Origin: Lycocorax pyrrhopterus obiensis
Lineage: Eukaryota > Chordata > Aves > Passeriformes > Paradisaeidae
Direction of reading: 5' to 3'
DNA: 64,000 nt
Assembly (NCBI GenBank): GCA_014706295.1
Contig: JACSVZ010000001.1
Span: 117,704,763 to 117,768,762, forward strand
Made by a program: the position numbers and the translations under genes. Under the pieces are notes generated by a model. The model ran no database searches, had not been told where the DNA came from, and saw nothing but the letters and a program-made list of their open reading frames with translations. This document shows, piece after piece, positions 46,601 to 57,772 of this stretch; within the stretch, counting starts at the first letter, position 1; each line of letters starts with the position of its first letter.

Positions 46601-47111
46601 GTTATGGATTAGGGAGCAGTCAAGCAATAGGAAACAGCCTGGTATTAAACATGGGATTTTCAGGCTCCCAAAAGGGTGACAGCAAGGTGCTTCCAGAGCC
46701 TTTACAGGGACCAGCAGCTGAAACTGGGAAAGAAACAGAAGAGACAAAGCAATGTTTGTGGGGATTAAATTATTCATAATAGTCATAATTAAGCTGGGAG
46801 ATTCAGAGAGCCCTGAGAGAAGTGCAGAGAGTGAAATCATCTGCTGAGAGATGCAAGGTAACGTGTGTGTGCTGAATAAAAGAATAAATCCTGCTCCTAC
46901 TGCAGTGGCTGACGTTTTAGAAAGATCTCCTAGAAGCAATTTTTGGCTATCCAAAAATCACTTGTGACGGGGCTTCTGGAGTGCTTGATTGAATGTTGTA
47001 ATTTTTTTATCCATGCAATGAAAATCAAATGGCCAAATGACTAAAAAAATGCATTAAACGCTGCACTTAATTTTTTTTTTCAAAATTAACAGCATTTCTG
47101 AGTTAAATTCC
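43687..47111. other. CR1-free unique sequence (3.4 kb)
   Basis: One of the longer repeat-free blocks in the right intron. AT-rich at 44630-44910 and 46740-46800. No exon with splice sites or known domain recognised. Confidence 0.5.
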
Positions 47112-47440
47112 AGAGCCTAAAGGGGCTCCAGGAGAGCTGGAGAGGGACTTGGGACAAGGGATGGAGGGACAGGACACAGGGAATGGCTTCCCACTGCCAG
47201 AGGGCAGGGTTACGTGGGATATTGGGAAGGAATTGTTCCCTGTGAGGGTGGGGAGGCCCTGGCACAGGGTGCCCAGAGAAGCTGTGGCTGCCCCTGGATC
47301 CCTGGCAGTGTCCAAGGCCAGACTGGACATTGGGGCTTGGAGCAGCCTGAGATAGTGGAAGGTGTCCCTGCCCATGGCAGGGGGTGGGACTGGATGATTT
47401 TTAAGGTCCCTTCCAACCCAAAGCATCCTGGGATTCTCTA
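47112..47440 (+). mobile_element. CR1 LINE 3' fragment (major type, ACATTGGGG sub-lineage)
   Basis: CAGAGCCTAAAGGGGCTCCA GGAGAGC through CAGACTGGACATTGGGGCTT GG to CCAACCCAAAGCATCCTGGG ATTC. Confidence 0.95.
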
Positions 47441-47577
47441 AAATCCAAAGGTGAGGTGGTTCACTGTGTTACTTTGATCAGGTGGCACCACTGGAAAAAA
47501 AATCTGAGGGAAGAGAGGCATTTGAAACTGGTTTGGTTCTTAAAAAATCACCTGGAGCTCAGCTCTGGAATTTTCCA

Positions 47578-47870
47578 GATCACAGAATTCCAGGATGGGT
47601 CAGGCTGGAAGGGACCACAGTGGGTCACTGGTCCCAGCTCCCTGTTCAGGCAGGGCCATCCCAGAGCACAGGGCACAGGATTGTGGCCAGAGGGCTCTGG
47701 AATACCCCCGGTGAGGAGACTCCACAGCCTCCCTGGTCTCTGTTCAGGGCTGGGCACTGCCCAGGGCAGGAGTTCTGCCTCATGTCCAGGTGGAACTTCC
47801 TGGGCATCAGCTCCTGCCCGTTCCTCTGGTGCCATTGCTGGGCCCCATGGAGCAGATGTGGGACACCCTT
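47578..47870 (-). mobile_element. CR1 LINE 3' fragment of an older type
   Basis: The plus strand reads GATCACAGAATTCCAGGATG GGTCAGGCTGGAAGGGACCA CAGTGGGTC, then GGCAGGGCCATCCCAGAGCA and TGAGGAGACTCCACAGCCTC. This end differs from the major type and matches an older avian CR1 lineage from memory. The 5' part (TGCCCAGGGCAGGAGTTCTG onward) is poorly matched, so that boundary is approximate. Confidence 0.82.
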
Positions 47871-49641
47871 TCCCAGATGCACCTTTACATTTTAATTCCC
47901 TCTGCTTTAAATTCATCAGCCTGCAAAAACATTTAAGAGGCATTAAAACCCATTTGTGTCCGTTCTGAGGCTGACCCTCATTTGTGAGCCACGGCAGAGC
48001 AACACAAAAACCGGATCATAAACTTGGCATTTGGGTTTTCTTTTTTTAAACCACACCTCTTTCACAGGTGGGACTGGAAAAGGATAAAGAAAACGGCACA
48101 AAAGATGACAATGGTGACGAGAACTGAAGGTTCAGCTCTGTGTGTGGCTTTCTGAGGGAAAAGGAGAATCAAAGGAGCAGAAAAGAGGAGGAACTCTATA
48201 AAAACACACACAGTGGAAGGCAGAGCCACAGGGAATCCTGCAATACTCTCCTTGTGCTGGCAGCAAGCTCTGGAGCAGGGGGATGAGAACAAGGACAATG
48301 TACATGTAAGGATAATTTTCTCCTCTCATTTTACCAAGAGATATTCCTATTATAAACTGATTTAGTTAAATTATCAGGAGAAAAGTGATGATCTTACATT
48401 GCCCACTCTGCTCACATTATTGCCCATCCCCATGCCTCGGTGAGGTGCTAAAGGCGGCACACCACAACAATTCCTCTAAGCAATATTTGACTGATAACCT
48501 CCTATGTCCAAGCAATTCTGACTTTTTTTTAAATCAACATTAGCACCAGTTAATTCCTACATGGCATTCAGCTGGGATCCTTCAGACACAAAACCTTCAT
48601 AAAACAAAAAGCGCTTTTTTTTTCCCAATGAATTATTTTAAGGTCGTGAAAGGAAATTTTTTTCCTCTTAAAGCAAGTCATCTTTTTGTTTGAGGGAAAA
48701 GAATACACACATTTCCTCTTGTGTGGAAGATATTCCGATTGCACTACAGAGATCCTGCTGATGCACTTGCAGTGCCAAATAACCCTCAGGAAAATGAAGT
48801 TTTCAAACAGTAAAATCTATGGATTAACAGTTTGGAACACCCACACCCACTCTGTAACCCCCAGGGCTAAACCCAACAAATTCCTAGGCTCGTTAATTAG
48901 CTCACATGCAGGAATGCAATGCCAGGGATGCAATAGTGTGCAGTCAGGATGTGTTTTATCAGCGCGGGGGCTCCGACAACAATGCAGCGCCTTGGCAGAG
49001 CGCTGTGAATCTCGACTGAAGGCTCTCCAGCCCGGCCTGCTGGAGCTGCACGTGACAAATAAAGCAATGATTCACAACTGAACTGCAGTGAGATGCTCTG
49101 GGAGCACCACGGGGATGGGAATTTGCCATTCCTGCACCCTGGCAGCTGGGGAAGGGAGCCCAAGGGTGCGCTGGTGACATTCCGGGGTCATCGTTCCACC
49201 GCAGGAAGAGAACAAATGAAGGGGAGGAATCACGGTGAATAAGCTGCAGTGGTCTTCCCATACAGCACAGTTACACTCAGTTACTGTCCCCAGTCTGCAA
49301 ACTCTCTGCTGTAATCCTTTTTAAACCAACAAGAGAATTGGCTCCTCACTCCAAAATCCCACATTATTTCAACATTAAGTGCAAAATATTTAGGGGCTCC
49401 AGCCCGAGTCCACCAGAGGAACCAAAGCTATCAGCTTGTAAATCCCTATCCAAGCCTTTAATGAACTGACAAAGATAATCCTCGAGCAGTACCTGGGAAC
49501 AACAGCAAACCCCTTTATTGTTAACTTCCGATGAATAATCGGCTCTTTTCCAGGCACTTTCGCTGAAGAAATATCCTTCAAACGTGACCTACCCAAAGAC
49601 AAGGCAACAGCACAGCCACAAATGCAGAGTGCTGCTTGTTT
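47871..49641. other. CR1-free unique intronic sequence
   Basis: T runs at 48524-48532 and 48616-48624 and AT-rich unique DNA at 48330-48420. No exon recognised. Confidence 0.5.
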
Positions 49642-49741
49642 TCATAGAATCCCAGAGCAGTTTGGGTTGGAAGGGGCCTTAAAGCCCATCTCACTCCCAC
49701 CCCCTTCCATGAGCAGGGACAGCTTCCCCTAGACCAGGCTG
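49642..49741 (-). mobile_element. CR1 LINE 3' fragment (major type)
   Basis: The plus strand reads TCATAGAATCCCAGAGCAGT TTGGGTTGGAAGGGGCC through CCATGAGCAGGGACAGCTTC to AGACCAGGCTGAACTCCGA. Confidence 0.93.
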
Positions 49742-50213
49742 AACTCCGAGGAGAGCCTAGAGAAGAAACAAGGAGCTTCACTTTTAGGTGGCTGAAGCTG
49801 TAAGTAATTAATTGTCCCCCAATTGTCATAGCCCTCAGACCAAGACACCGTTCATGGATGAATCACTTTTTAGGGAGAGAATCCTGGACAGAAATCCTGC
49901 TGATAAGGCCTCACATAAATATAGAACAAACTGAAAGTGCTGTTACGACTTCCAGCCCCGTTCTGCTTTTTGAACTTGCAATCTTGACATTAAGATGTCT
50001 TATTTTTAAATTGAAATGACACACTCAGATGTATAGAACACACAGAACACAACGATTCTCCGTGTTCCCAGCTGTGACAGCCAGAAAGACTGACAGACAG
50101 GCGTGAGGAGCACGCTCAAGTGACAAGGAATTATCAACCACAGTGTCCAACAGGCAGTGACCTATGCTGGCACTGCTGGGGCACCTCCAGTCCTGGGGGA
50201 CTTCCCTAAAATA

Positions 50214-50512
50214 AGGACATTGAGGGGCTGGAGCATGTCCAGGGAAGGGAATGGAGCTGGGGAAGGGGCTGGAGCCCCAGGAGCGGCTGAGGGAGCTGGG
50301 AAAGGGGCTCAGCCTGGAGAAAAGGAGGCTCAGGGGGGACCTTGTGGCTCTGCACAACTCCCTGACAGGAGGGGGCAGCCGGGGGGGGGTCGGGCTCTGC
50401 TCCCAGGGAAAATTTCTTCCCCAAAAGTGTTGTCCAGCCCTGGCACAGCTGCCCAGGGCAGGGGTGGAGTCCCCATCCCCAGAGGGATTTAAAAGCCGTG
50501 TGGATGTGGCTC
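50214..50512 (+). mobile_element. CR1 LINE fragment ('TGTGGATGTGGC' type) lacking its 3' end
   Basis: AGGACATTGAGGGGCTGGAG CATGTCC through ACAACTCCCTGACAGGAGGG with a G9 run, to GGGATTTAAAAGCCGTGTGG ATGTGGC, then unrelated sequence. The terminal ~100 bases and tail are missing. Confidence 0.92.
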
Positions 50513-53132
50513 TGAGCAGCATCTCACCTATTTGCAGGTCCATGCCAGCCACAGGGCTCACTGTGGGGCTGAGCACGGCCAGCACCTTCATGGATCTGAC
50601 ATCAGTTCCTCATGGATGTTGACAAACCGGGAAAAGCATTTTATACCTGTGAGAAGATCCATTGACTGTTTTGGTTGAGGTGGAGAACACTATTTTCACA
50701 CTTTAATACAAAAAAGGGACAATAAATGTCTGTAAGGAACCCAGCTCCAAAATGAGAGAGAACTTTGGGCAGAGAGAACTTGTGATTTTGCTCTGCTATC
50801 TATTTGCCTTCAGTTTTTCCAATTTTTTTTGTACCTAACCTCCTCTCCATTACACAACCAGACCACATCCAAGGCTAAACAGGATCCTAATGATCTCCCA
50901 TTAGCTAAACTTCCCAGCAGAACACTTCCAAAGAAAGAAGAGGTCAAAACCTGCCATCAGTAGAAGGAAAATTTCAAAGGACCAGGAAACCAGCTAAATT
51001 GTTACTTTTCCTACTCCAAATCTGTAGCTTGTAAGGATCCACTCCCCCATGGAAAAGTTGCACAATGTGGACCCAGGGAAAGGGGGTCCTTCAACCATAT
51101 GGTCCAGTAACCATAAAAGAAGTGAAGAAGTTTAAGAAGAGCTGCTGTGTAATATCTCCTGACTGGATACAGCATCAAAATGGGAAAAAAAGAGATTTTA
51201 AATGCTTGGTGTGTACAGCAGCAAGAACTCACTCATCCTGTTTCATTGACTCTGCTCCAAAGGGGCACAGATCACCGACTCCCAAATTGGACACACCCAT
51301 CCCAAACTGTGTGGGGGATTTCACCCACTGAGCAATGGCAGATTAGGAGGCTTTGAGGACAATTATGTGGGATGAAAAGGAGAGAGAGGGAACCCTCAGC
51401 CTTGAATGAGTATGTGGAACACCAACGTCTAGACAGTGCTGACACCTTTGTCTTTGGGAAGAGGGATTAGGGAAGCAATCTGGCTGTGCTGTCCCTTGTT
51501 TGATATGAAACCAGAAGACACTTTGGGCTAAAGGCCTGGCCGTCTTCCAGAAACCACTTTATTATGAAGGAGCTGAAGAAAAGGAGGTCTGTAAGAGTGA
51601 GAGTGAGGTTTCTGCCTGGCAGTCACAGCAATTAAATGAGCTGCCTTGATGAGGAGGAAAAAACCACCCGGATAAAACCCAAAGGCTCCAAAGAGCAGGA
51701 GAAAGTAATTTGAAGAGTAGGTCAAGCCTCCTGAGGGGATTTCCTTTCCAGTTTGAGACTTAACGCTGGAGACATGCTTGGGAAAGCTGACCAGAGAGAT
51801 CCTGCTGATCCCACGGATAACCCCGTAACGTCTGGATGCTCCAGCACAAGGCAAGTGTTAAAAGGGAATCTCGAAAACCGTGAGAGTTACGATCAAAACT
51901 GGCAGAACTAGAAGATTCCTTCTCCTTCCTTCCATCCTCCCTTTCTCCCTGCATCCCTTCCTCCCTTCCTTCCTCACTGTGAGATTGCTGGGTTAAAATG
52001 TGTCTCATCAAATCCCAGATCACATAAGAAACTTGAAAGATCCACTTCAAAGAGCTACTTTGGCAAACAAAGCATTTAAGTCAATTTAATGCTTCTCATA
52101 CTGGAAAGAACCACTTCCTTCAATGGGAAAGGAAAACAAATAATGGAGATGCAAAGCCGGGAACATTTGTGGGAGCTGGGAATAACCAAGCCCAGGCTGT
52201 GGCTGTGAAGAGACAGGGGGCTCACACTTTCCTGGCTGTTCCAGTGCTTCCAACATGATGGACTTCTCTCCAAGGATGTGCTGAGAGTGAAAAACTAAAC
52301 AGAAGCTCAAAGGCTTTCACTCTTACCCAAAAATCCATGGGCCAAACATGGCAGACACTGGAAGCTCACCACCCCAAGGACTTGGATGTGTTCAGGGAAG
52401 GCAGGAGGCAATACAGGTCTCAGGCACCTCCAGACCTCTAAAGATATTTGTCATTTCAGATCTGTGCTGCTGTTAGGAACCAATTTTTGCTAAAAATGTG
52501 CTTTAAAGGCAGTTCCCATTTCCCTGAATATCCAGAGGGTATTTCCAGTTCAATACTCCAAAGTCCTCTGGTACCACCATCACCTCTCCAGGCACCCAGG
52601 AAGAAGGAAGGGAGAAAGAACCTTCCAGTTCTACCAGGAAATGAAGGCAGAGCTGGAGAATCCAACTGTTGGCTCCTTAAGGATAAGTTGGGATGGAAAC
52701 CCAATCCAACCTTGCTTTTATGGAGCAGTTAATATGATAATATCTAAGAGAGAAGGAAACCTTATACAGACAGAGGGAAATCTTAATTCTCAAGCAGACC
52801 AGAGGCAATTACCAAAACTATAGCAATGGAATTGTTTTTTTGCAGTCAAGCATAATTATGGAAAGTCTATCAGAAAGAAAGCTTAGGCTATGATTTGCAC
52901 TTCAATTAATTTTCAAACTTTTGTGTGGAGAACTGATGGCCAGAATTGGGAAGTACAGGAACTACCACACACTGAAATACACTCATCAATGTTATAATAT
53001 AGGATTTCCAAGGATACAACACAGACAATGTTCCAGGGTTTAGGGGTTTTTTGGGTTTTTTTCCTATTAGCCCGTAGAAAATGCATAAAGATGTAGAGGA
53101 AAAGAAAAAAACCACCAGTGCTACCACCTGGG
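50513..53132. other. CR1-free unique sequence
   Basis: Contains a pyrimidine-rich tract at 51915-51976 and a T-rich run at 53047-53063. No exon or repeat family recognised. Confidence 0.5.
51915..51976. repeat. CCTT-rich pyrimidine tract
   Basis: Imperfect CCTT/CTCCC repeats (for example CTTCCTTCCATCCTCCCTTT and CCCTTCCTCCCTTCCTTCCT) over about 60 bases. Confidence 0.85.
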
Positions 53133-53415
53133 TGGTACAACAGGACAAGAGGCAATGGGAAGAAACTGGAATGAAAGAAATTCCACCTGAACAAGAGGAA
53201 GAACTTTACTGTGAGGTGACCATGCACTGGAACAGGCTGCCCAGAGAGGGTGTGGAGTCTCCTTCCCTGGGGATAGTCAAAACCCAAAATCCCAAGGATT
53301 GAGGACACGATCCTGAGTTACCTGCTCTTGGGGACCCTGCTTGAGCAGGGAGGTTGGACTAGATGACCTTTGGTGTCCCTTCCAGCCCCAGCCACTGTGG
53401 GATTCCGGGATTCAC
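53133..53415 (+). mobile_element. CR1 LINE 3' fragment of an older type
   Basis: ACAACAGGACAAGAGGCAAT GGGAAGAAACTGG, TTCCACCTGAACAAGAGGAA GAACTTTACTGTGAGG, CCTGCTTGAGCAGGGAGGTT GGACTAGATGACC, ending in GGGATTCCGGGATTC. The wording matches the classical chicken-like CR1 end, so this copy is probably the oldest recognisable type here. Confidence 0.93.
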
Positions 53416-54269
53416 ATGCAGCTGAAGCACTGCACAATGGGCAAATCAGAGGCTCCTGAGAATATTTTCCTTCCTGAGGTTTACCGAGGGTGCCCAGGGC
53501 TCCCAACAAACCCTCAGGATATCATTCCTGCCAATCTGACAATCCCAAGTTATCACTTCCACATGTTAAAAAGGAACATTTCTGTACTGAAATATCTGCA
53601 AAGTCCTGCCCAATTGCTTTACAACTTTATTGGTTATAATTGGCTCTTGCTCCTTCAGCCCAAGAATTTCACACAAAATTCCAATTATACAATCCAGCAT
53701 GAGACAGCCAGAGATACAGACCCTCTAACAAGCTTAGGCAAAAATCAAAGGGCTAAATCAAAAACTGGCTCACACCAACTCTATTCTTTGTGCAGTCAAC
53801 CAAGACTAATTAATGCTTTTAATGGCAGTTTACCCCTTTTGGCGCCATAAATCAGAGCAGGCAGCTTTTCTGAATTAACAAAAGAATCTGTGAAAGGTGT
53901 AGCTCATTAAGCACACTCCCAAATTCAAATGCACTTAATCAGAACCAGGTACACTGAGCAGGACTGTACTCCAGGAGCAGGGTAATCTGCAGGCTGTACA
54001 CAGGGAACATTCATTCATCAACACAAACAAGGCTGGCACACCGGGAAGAGAGGCTGAATTATACATCTGAGAGAAAGGCAGGCCCCTGCTTCCAGCACAG
54101 CTTTTGTGAGGGCAGGAATGTGGAGCACACTGCGGGAAGGCGCTGTGGAAAGGTGGAGGGAACGGGGAGGATGTTTCCCATAACCTCACCTCAGCCACAG
54201 AGTGCTTGAACAGAGCACGCTGCTGCTGCTGAGCTGTTGGAGCAGTTCCAGACAAGGCACCGAGTTGAT
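53416..54269. other. Unique intronic sequence, nothing recognised
   Basis: No repeat or exon recognised. Confidence 0.5.
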
Positions 54270-54692
54270 CAGAGGGATGGAGAAGCTCTCCTGAGAGGAA
54301 AGGCAGAGAGAATTGGGATTGTTCAGCCTGGAAAAGAAAAGCTTTGGGGTGACCTAACTGTGACCTTCCAGGACCTGAAGGGAACCTACAAGAAAGATGG
54401 AGAGAGACTCTTTACAAGGGCCTGGAGTGACAGGACAAGGGGGAATGAAGCTTACTCTCAAAGTGACAGAGAGGTTTACACTGGATCTTAAGAAGAAATC
54501 CTTCCCTGTGCGGGTGGGGAGGCCCTGGCACAGCGTGCCCAGAGAAGCTGTGGCTGCCCCATCAATGGGAGTATTCCAGGCCAGGTTGGAGCAGCCTGGG
54601 ACAGTGGAAGGTGTCCCTGCCCATGGCAGGGGGGGGACTGGATGGGCTTTAAGGTCCTTTCCAACCCAAACCATGTGGGGATTCTATGATGT
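54270..54692 (+). mobile_element. CR1 LINE 3' fragment, long copy close to the ancestral form
   Basis: AGAGGGATGGAGAAGCTCTC CTGAGAGGAAAGGCAGAG, then GTTCAGCCTGGAAAAGAAAA GC, CTACAAGAAAGATGGAGAGA GACTC, ending CCAACCCAAACCATGTGGGG ATTCTATGAT. The CTACAAGAAAGATGG wording is ancestral relative to the window's major type. Confidence 0.94.
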
Positions 54693-54864
54693 ACCTAAAT
54701 ACGCTGTAATGTATCACATAGGGAAACTTCTTCCTTATATAACGTGATGAATTTATAAAGATTAATGACCCAGGATTTCATCCTAAGTAACACTCCTGCA
54801 AATACTTTTCTTAGTCAGATCCACTCCTCTAAAAAAATCCCCTTTTAAAGTGTTTTTGCCACAG

Positions 54865-55172
54865 TTTCTTCCCAATATCCCATCTCTTCCTGCCCTCTGG
54901 CAGTGGGAAGCCATTCCCTGTGTCCTGTCCCTCCAGCCCTTGTCCCCAGTCCCTCTCCAGCTCTCCTGGAGCCCCTTCAGGCCCTGCAAGGGGCTCTGAG
55001 CTCTCCCTGGAGCCTTCTCCTCTCCAGGTGAGCACCCCCAGCTCTCCCAGCCTGGCTCCAGAGCAGAGGGGCTCCAGCCCTGGAGCAGCTCCGGGGCCTC
55101 CTCTGGACTGGCTCCAGGAGCTCCACATCCTCCTGATGTTGGGGGCCCCAGAGCTGGATGCAGCTCATAACT
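54865..55172 (-). mobile_element. CR1 LINE fragment lacking its 3' end, inverted relative to its neighbour
   Basis: The plus strand runs from TTCTTCCCAATATCCCATCT through CCAGGTGAGCACCCCCAGCT to AGAGCTGGATGCAGCTCATA. On the minus strand the element extends further 5' than any other copy here (TGAGCTGCATCCAGCTCTGG), yet stops at GGATATTGGGAAG with no 3' end. It lies 172 bases from the oppositely oriented copy at 54270. Confidence 0.93.
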
Positions 55173-56905
55173 TGGCTTGACAGAAATCATTTTCCATATC
55201 ATATGTTCTCTGAAAGGAATTTTGTTCTCCAAAACAGGGCTGGCAATGCAGGAAAACTTCAGATCTGTGAACAAAGGATTTGCTCCTGCACTAAAAAAAT
55301 TCACTAAATGATGTTCCCAATAGCATGGAAGAGGCCAAGAGCTGCTGGCAAAATGCTCCACTTCAGCTCTGGCTTCAGTGCATTCCCAGCCCAGTGAAGA
55401 CCCCACCAAACTGGCAGAAATGCTCAGGAGACTAAAGTCCAGAAATTTTCCATATGAGTTCAGAAAAGTTGAGGAGCAGAAGTATAAAGTCCAGGCCCAG
55501 TTCCAAATTCCACTCACACACACTGGATAAAAACCAGCCTAATGTAAAAGCACATTTAAAAATATTTACATCAAACCAAACCATTACAGAGATAAGAGAG
55601 GTATTCATAGAAACACATGGATTTTACACACACACTGTGTTTAACTACTTAATTGCTGGAATTTCAATTAGGATGTGAGGGAGTGGGGTACTTCCCAAGC
55701 AGGAAACAACCTAAGTAAGCTGAGTTAAGACATGGAGCACTTGCACATTCAAGTTTAACTCAATCTCTTCCACCTTTTGATTTCTGAATGAACACTGAAT
55801 CTAACAGGGAGGGGTTGAACTCAAGATAAAGTCACCCAAAAGTAAATATCTGAAGTGGCTGCTGGAGATCCTCAGCAGGGCAATCACAGCCTGGAGAGCA
55901 ACCTCGATCTACTTGATCAGCCAAATCTTCACAGGCTCCATCAATTCCACTCTTGAGATTAGAATTTCTTAATCTGGAGCTGGATTGGACCAGGAACCCT
56001 TGGAGCAGGACCTTTCTCACGCAAAGCCAACACGTCACATATTCCCACTTGAAACATCAGCTTGTTCTCTGGATCTCCCATCAGTTCCAGCCTCGCTTTG
56101 TCTCCCTTCTCCCACCTCACCACCCACCAAACCCACCCTTGGCTTTGCCTCTCCCCTTCCACAGCCCTGGATTTCTGCTTCTCAGACCCCAAAAAAGCTG
56201 CACAGCCCCAACGGGGAAAACCATGCAGAAAAAAGGGACAGGAGCAGCATCCAAGTCCCTTTTCAAAAAAATTTATCCTTTTTTCTGGCATGAAGAGGGG
56301 AAAAGGGGGAAGCAGGAGATGAACGGGGGATCACTGTTGTTGCCTCAAGGCTGGCACAAGCAAGGAAAAGCTTTTCTGAAATCCTTGGCATTTTCTGTCC
56401 CATCCCACCTAAGCTGGGGTGAGTTGCTGAGGGCGGGAGAGGAAGAAATACCCAGATTTTGTCTGTACCCAAAGAGGAGGCATTGATTTAGGGCAGCTTT
56501 TCCCAAAGCATGGCTGGAGTGCTAAATTATTGTGAGGATAAGGGTCAGAGTGCACCCAAAGGTTCGATCCCGACGCAGTGCAGCGGGCCCAAGAGCAGCT
56601 GACATTTAAAGTTCATGTCATTAAGGGAGCAGCAAAACATATAAAATGGAAAAAACACAGAGTCAACCCTGGTTTTTCCATATTCCTGCACAAGAGCAGC
56701 TGGATGGGGTCAGACAGACACTTCAGCCACCCCAGTGTCTTCTCTGCTCAACAGGGAAGTGTGAATCCCTAAGGGAAAATGGAAGGGCAGGCACACAGGG
56801 ACATTTTCCCAGCATACTTTCCAGAGGGATTTCCTGAGGGGGTAGGGTATGTTCCTGTTTCACAGCTCCTGCAGATCGTGTTCTCCCACTGTTATAACAT
56901 ATTCA

Positions 56906-56958
56906 ATTCTCTTATATATATATATATAAGAGAATATATATATATATATTTATATATG
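56906..56958. repeat. TA microsatellite containing a perfect 30-bp palindrome
   Basis: Positions 56906-56935 form a perfect inverted repeat with no spacer: left arm ATTCTCTTATATATA and right arm TATATATAAGAGAAT. A further TATATATATATATTTATATA tract follows. DNA of this kind can extrude cruciforms and is unstable during replication. Confidence 0.95.
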
Positions 56959-57753
56959 CTCAGAGGGCTTGACCTGCTCAGGTCTCATCATGCTGGGCAC
57001 TATAAACCAAAATAAAGAGTTAAGATAGGACCTGCTCCAACCAAATTACACTGCAAAGTTTACATTTAAAAACATTGTTTCCAGCTTTCCTCTCCCAAGA
57101 AAAAGAAACTATTAGAAAACAATTTGCCTCTCTCTAGGCAAATGACAGAAGTTTCTATCAGGAATCACATCTGTGCCAGCCTGGGGATTTTGACCCAGCT
57201 AATGAACAAGTCGCCTTTCTAATATAAAACAAAAATGCATTATTTACTAGGAAGATACTAAGACTAATAAACACTAAAAAAAGAACTCCTCTCACAATTC
57301 TTTCTAGGAGCAGCACGTAAGTACTGTGTGTTTTACTCAGGCTGCTGAAGACGTGATGCTTATTAACTTTCTAAATCAACACAATAAAATACACCAGGCA
57401 CAGAGTGTTGCTGGAGCTTCAGCTTATGCATTTCTTGACCCAGAAATCACTTCTCATTTTAAAATGTAAAGTGCTTCTGTAGCAAAGTTCATTTAATAGA
57501 AAGAAGAGTCCAAACCGTATCAAACAGCAACACCTACAATCTCCATGGCATCCAAGGCTTTCCTGTCTGGAGGGAGCAGGGAAAAGGTTTTGGGAGCAGT
57601 AGCTAAACTCAGGTGCTACAATTGAAGGGCACAAGGACAGGATGAATTGGTACCTCTTGGATACGAGCTTCCTTGGGATGGAGATAATCCGGAGAGGAGT
57701 GTGCCTGGGCAGGGAGTCTTCACAGCATTCCAGAGCTCTGCAGCAGCAAGGAC

Positions 57754-57772
57754 AGAGAGAGAGAGAGAGAGA
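57754..57772. repeat. GA dinucleotide microsatellite
   Basis: About nine AG/GA units in AGAGAGAGAGAGAGAGAGA, a potential polymorphic microsatellite. Confidence 0.95.

Noticed and set aside
51065..51331. 88-codon plus-strand frame with clustered Cys/Lys
   Set aside because: No recognised family, no splice context, length within chance.
56540..56590. tRNA gene or tRNA-derived SINE suggested by GGTTCGATCCC (B-box-like)
   Set aside because: The flanking bases do not pair into a T arm and no convincing A box or cloverleaf lies upstream.
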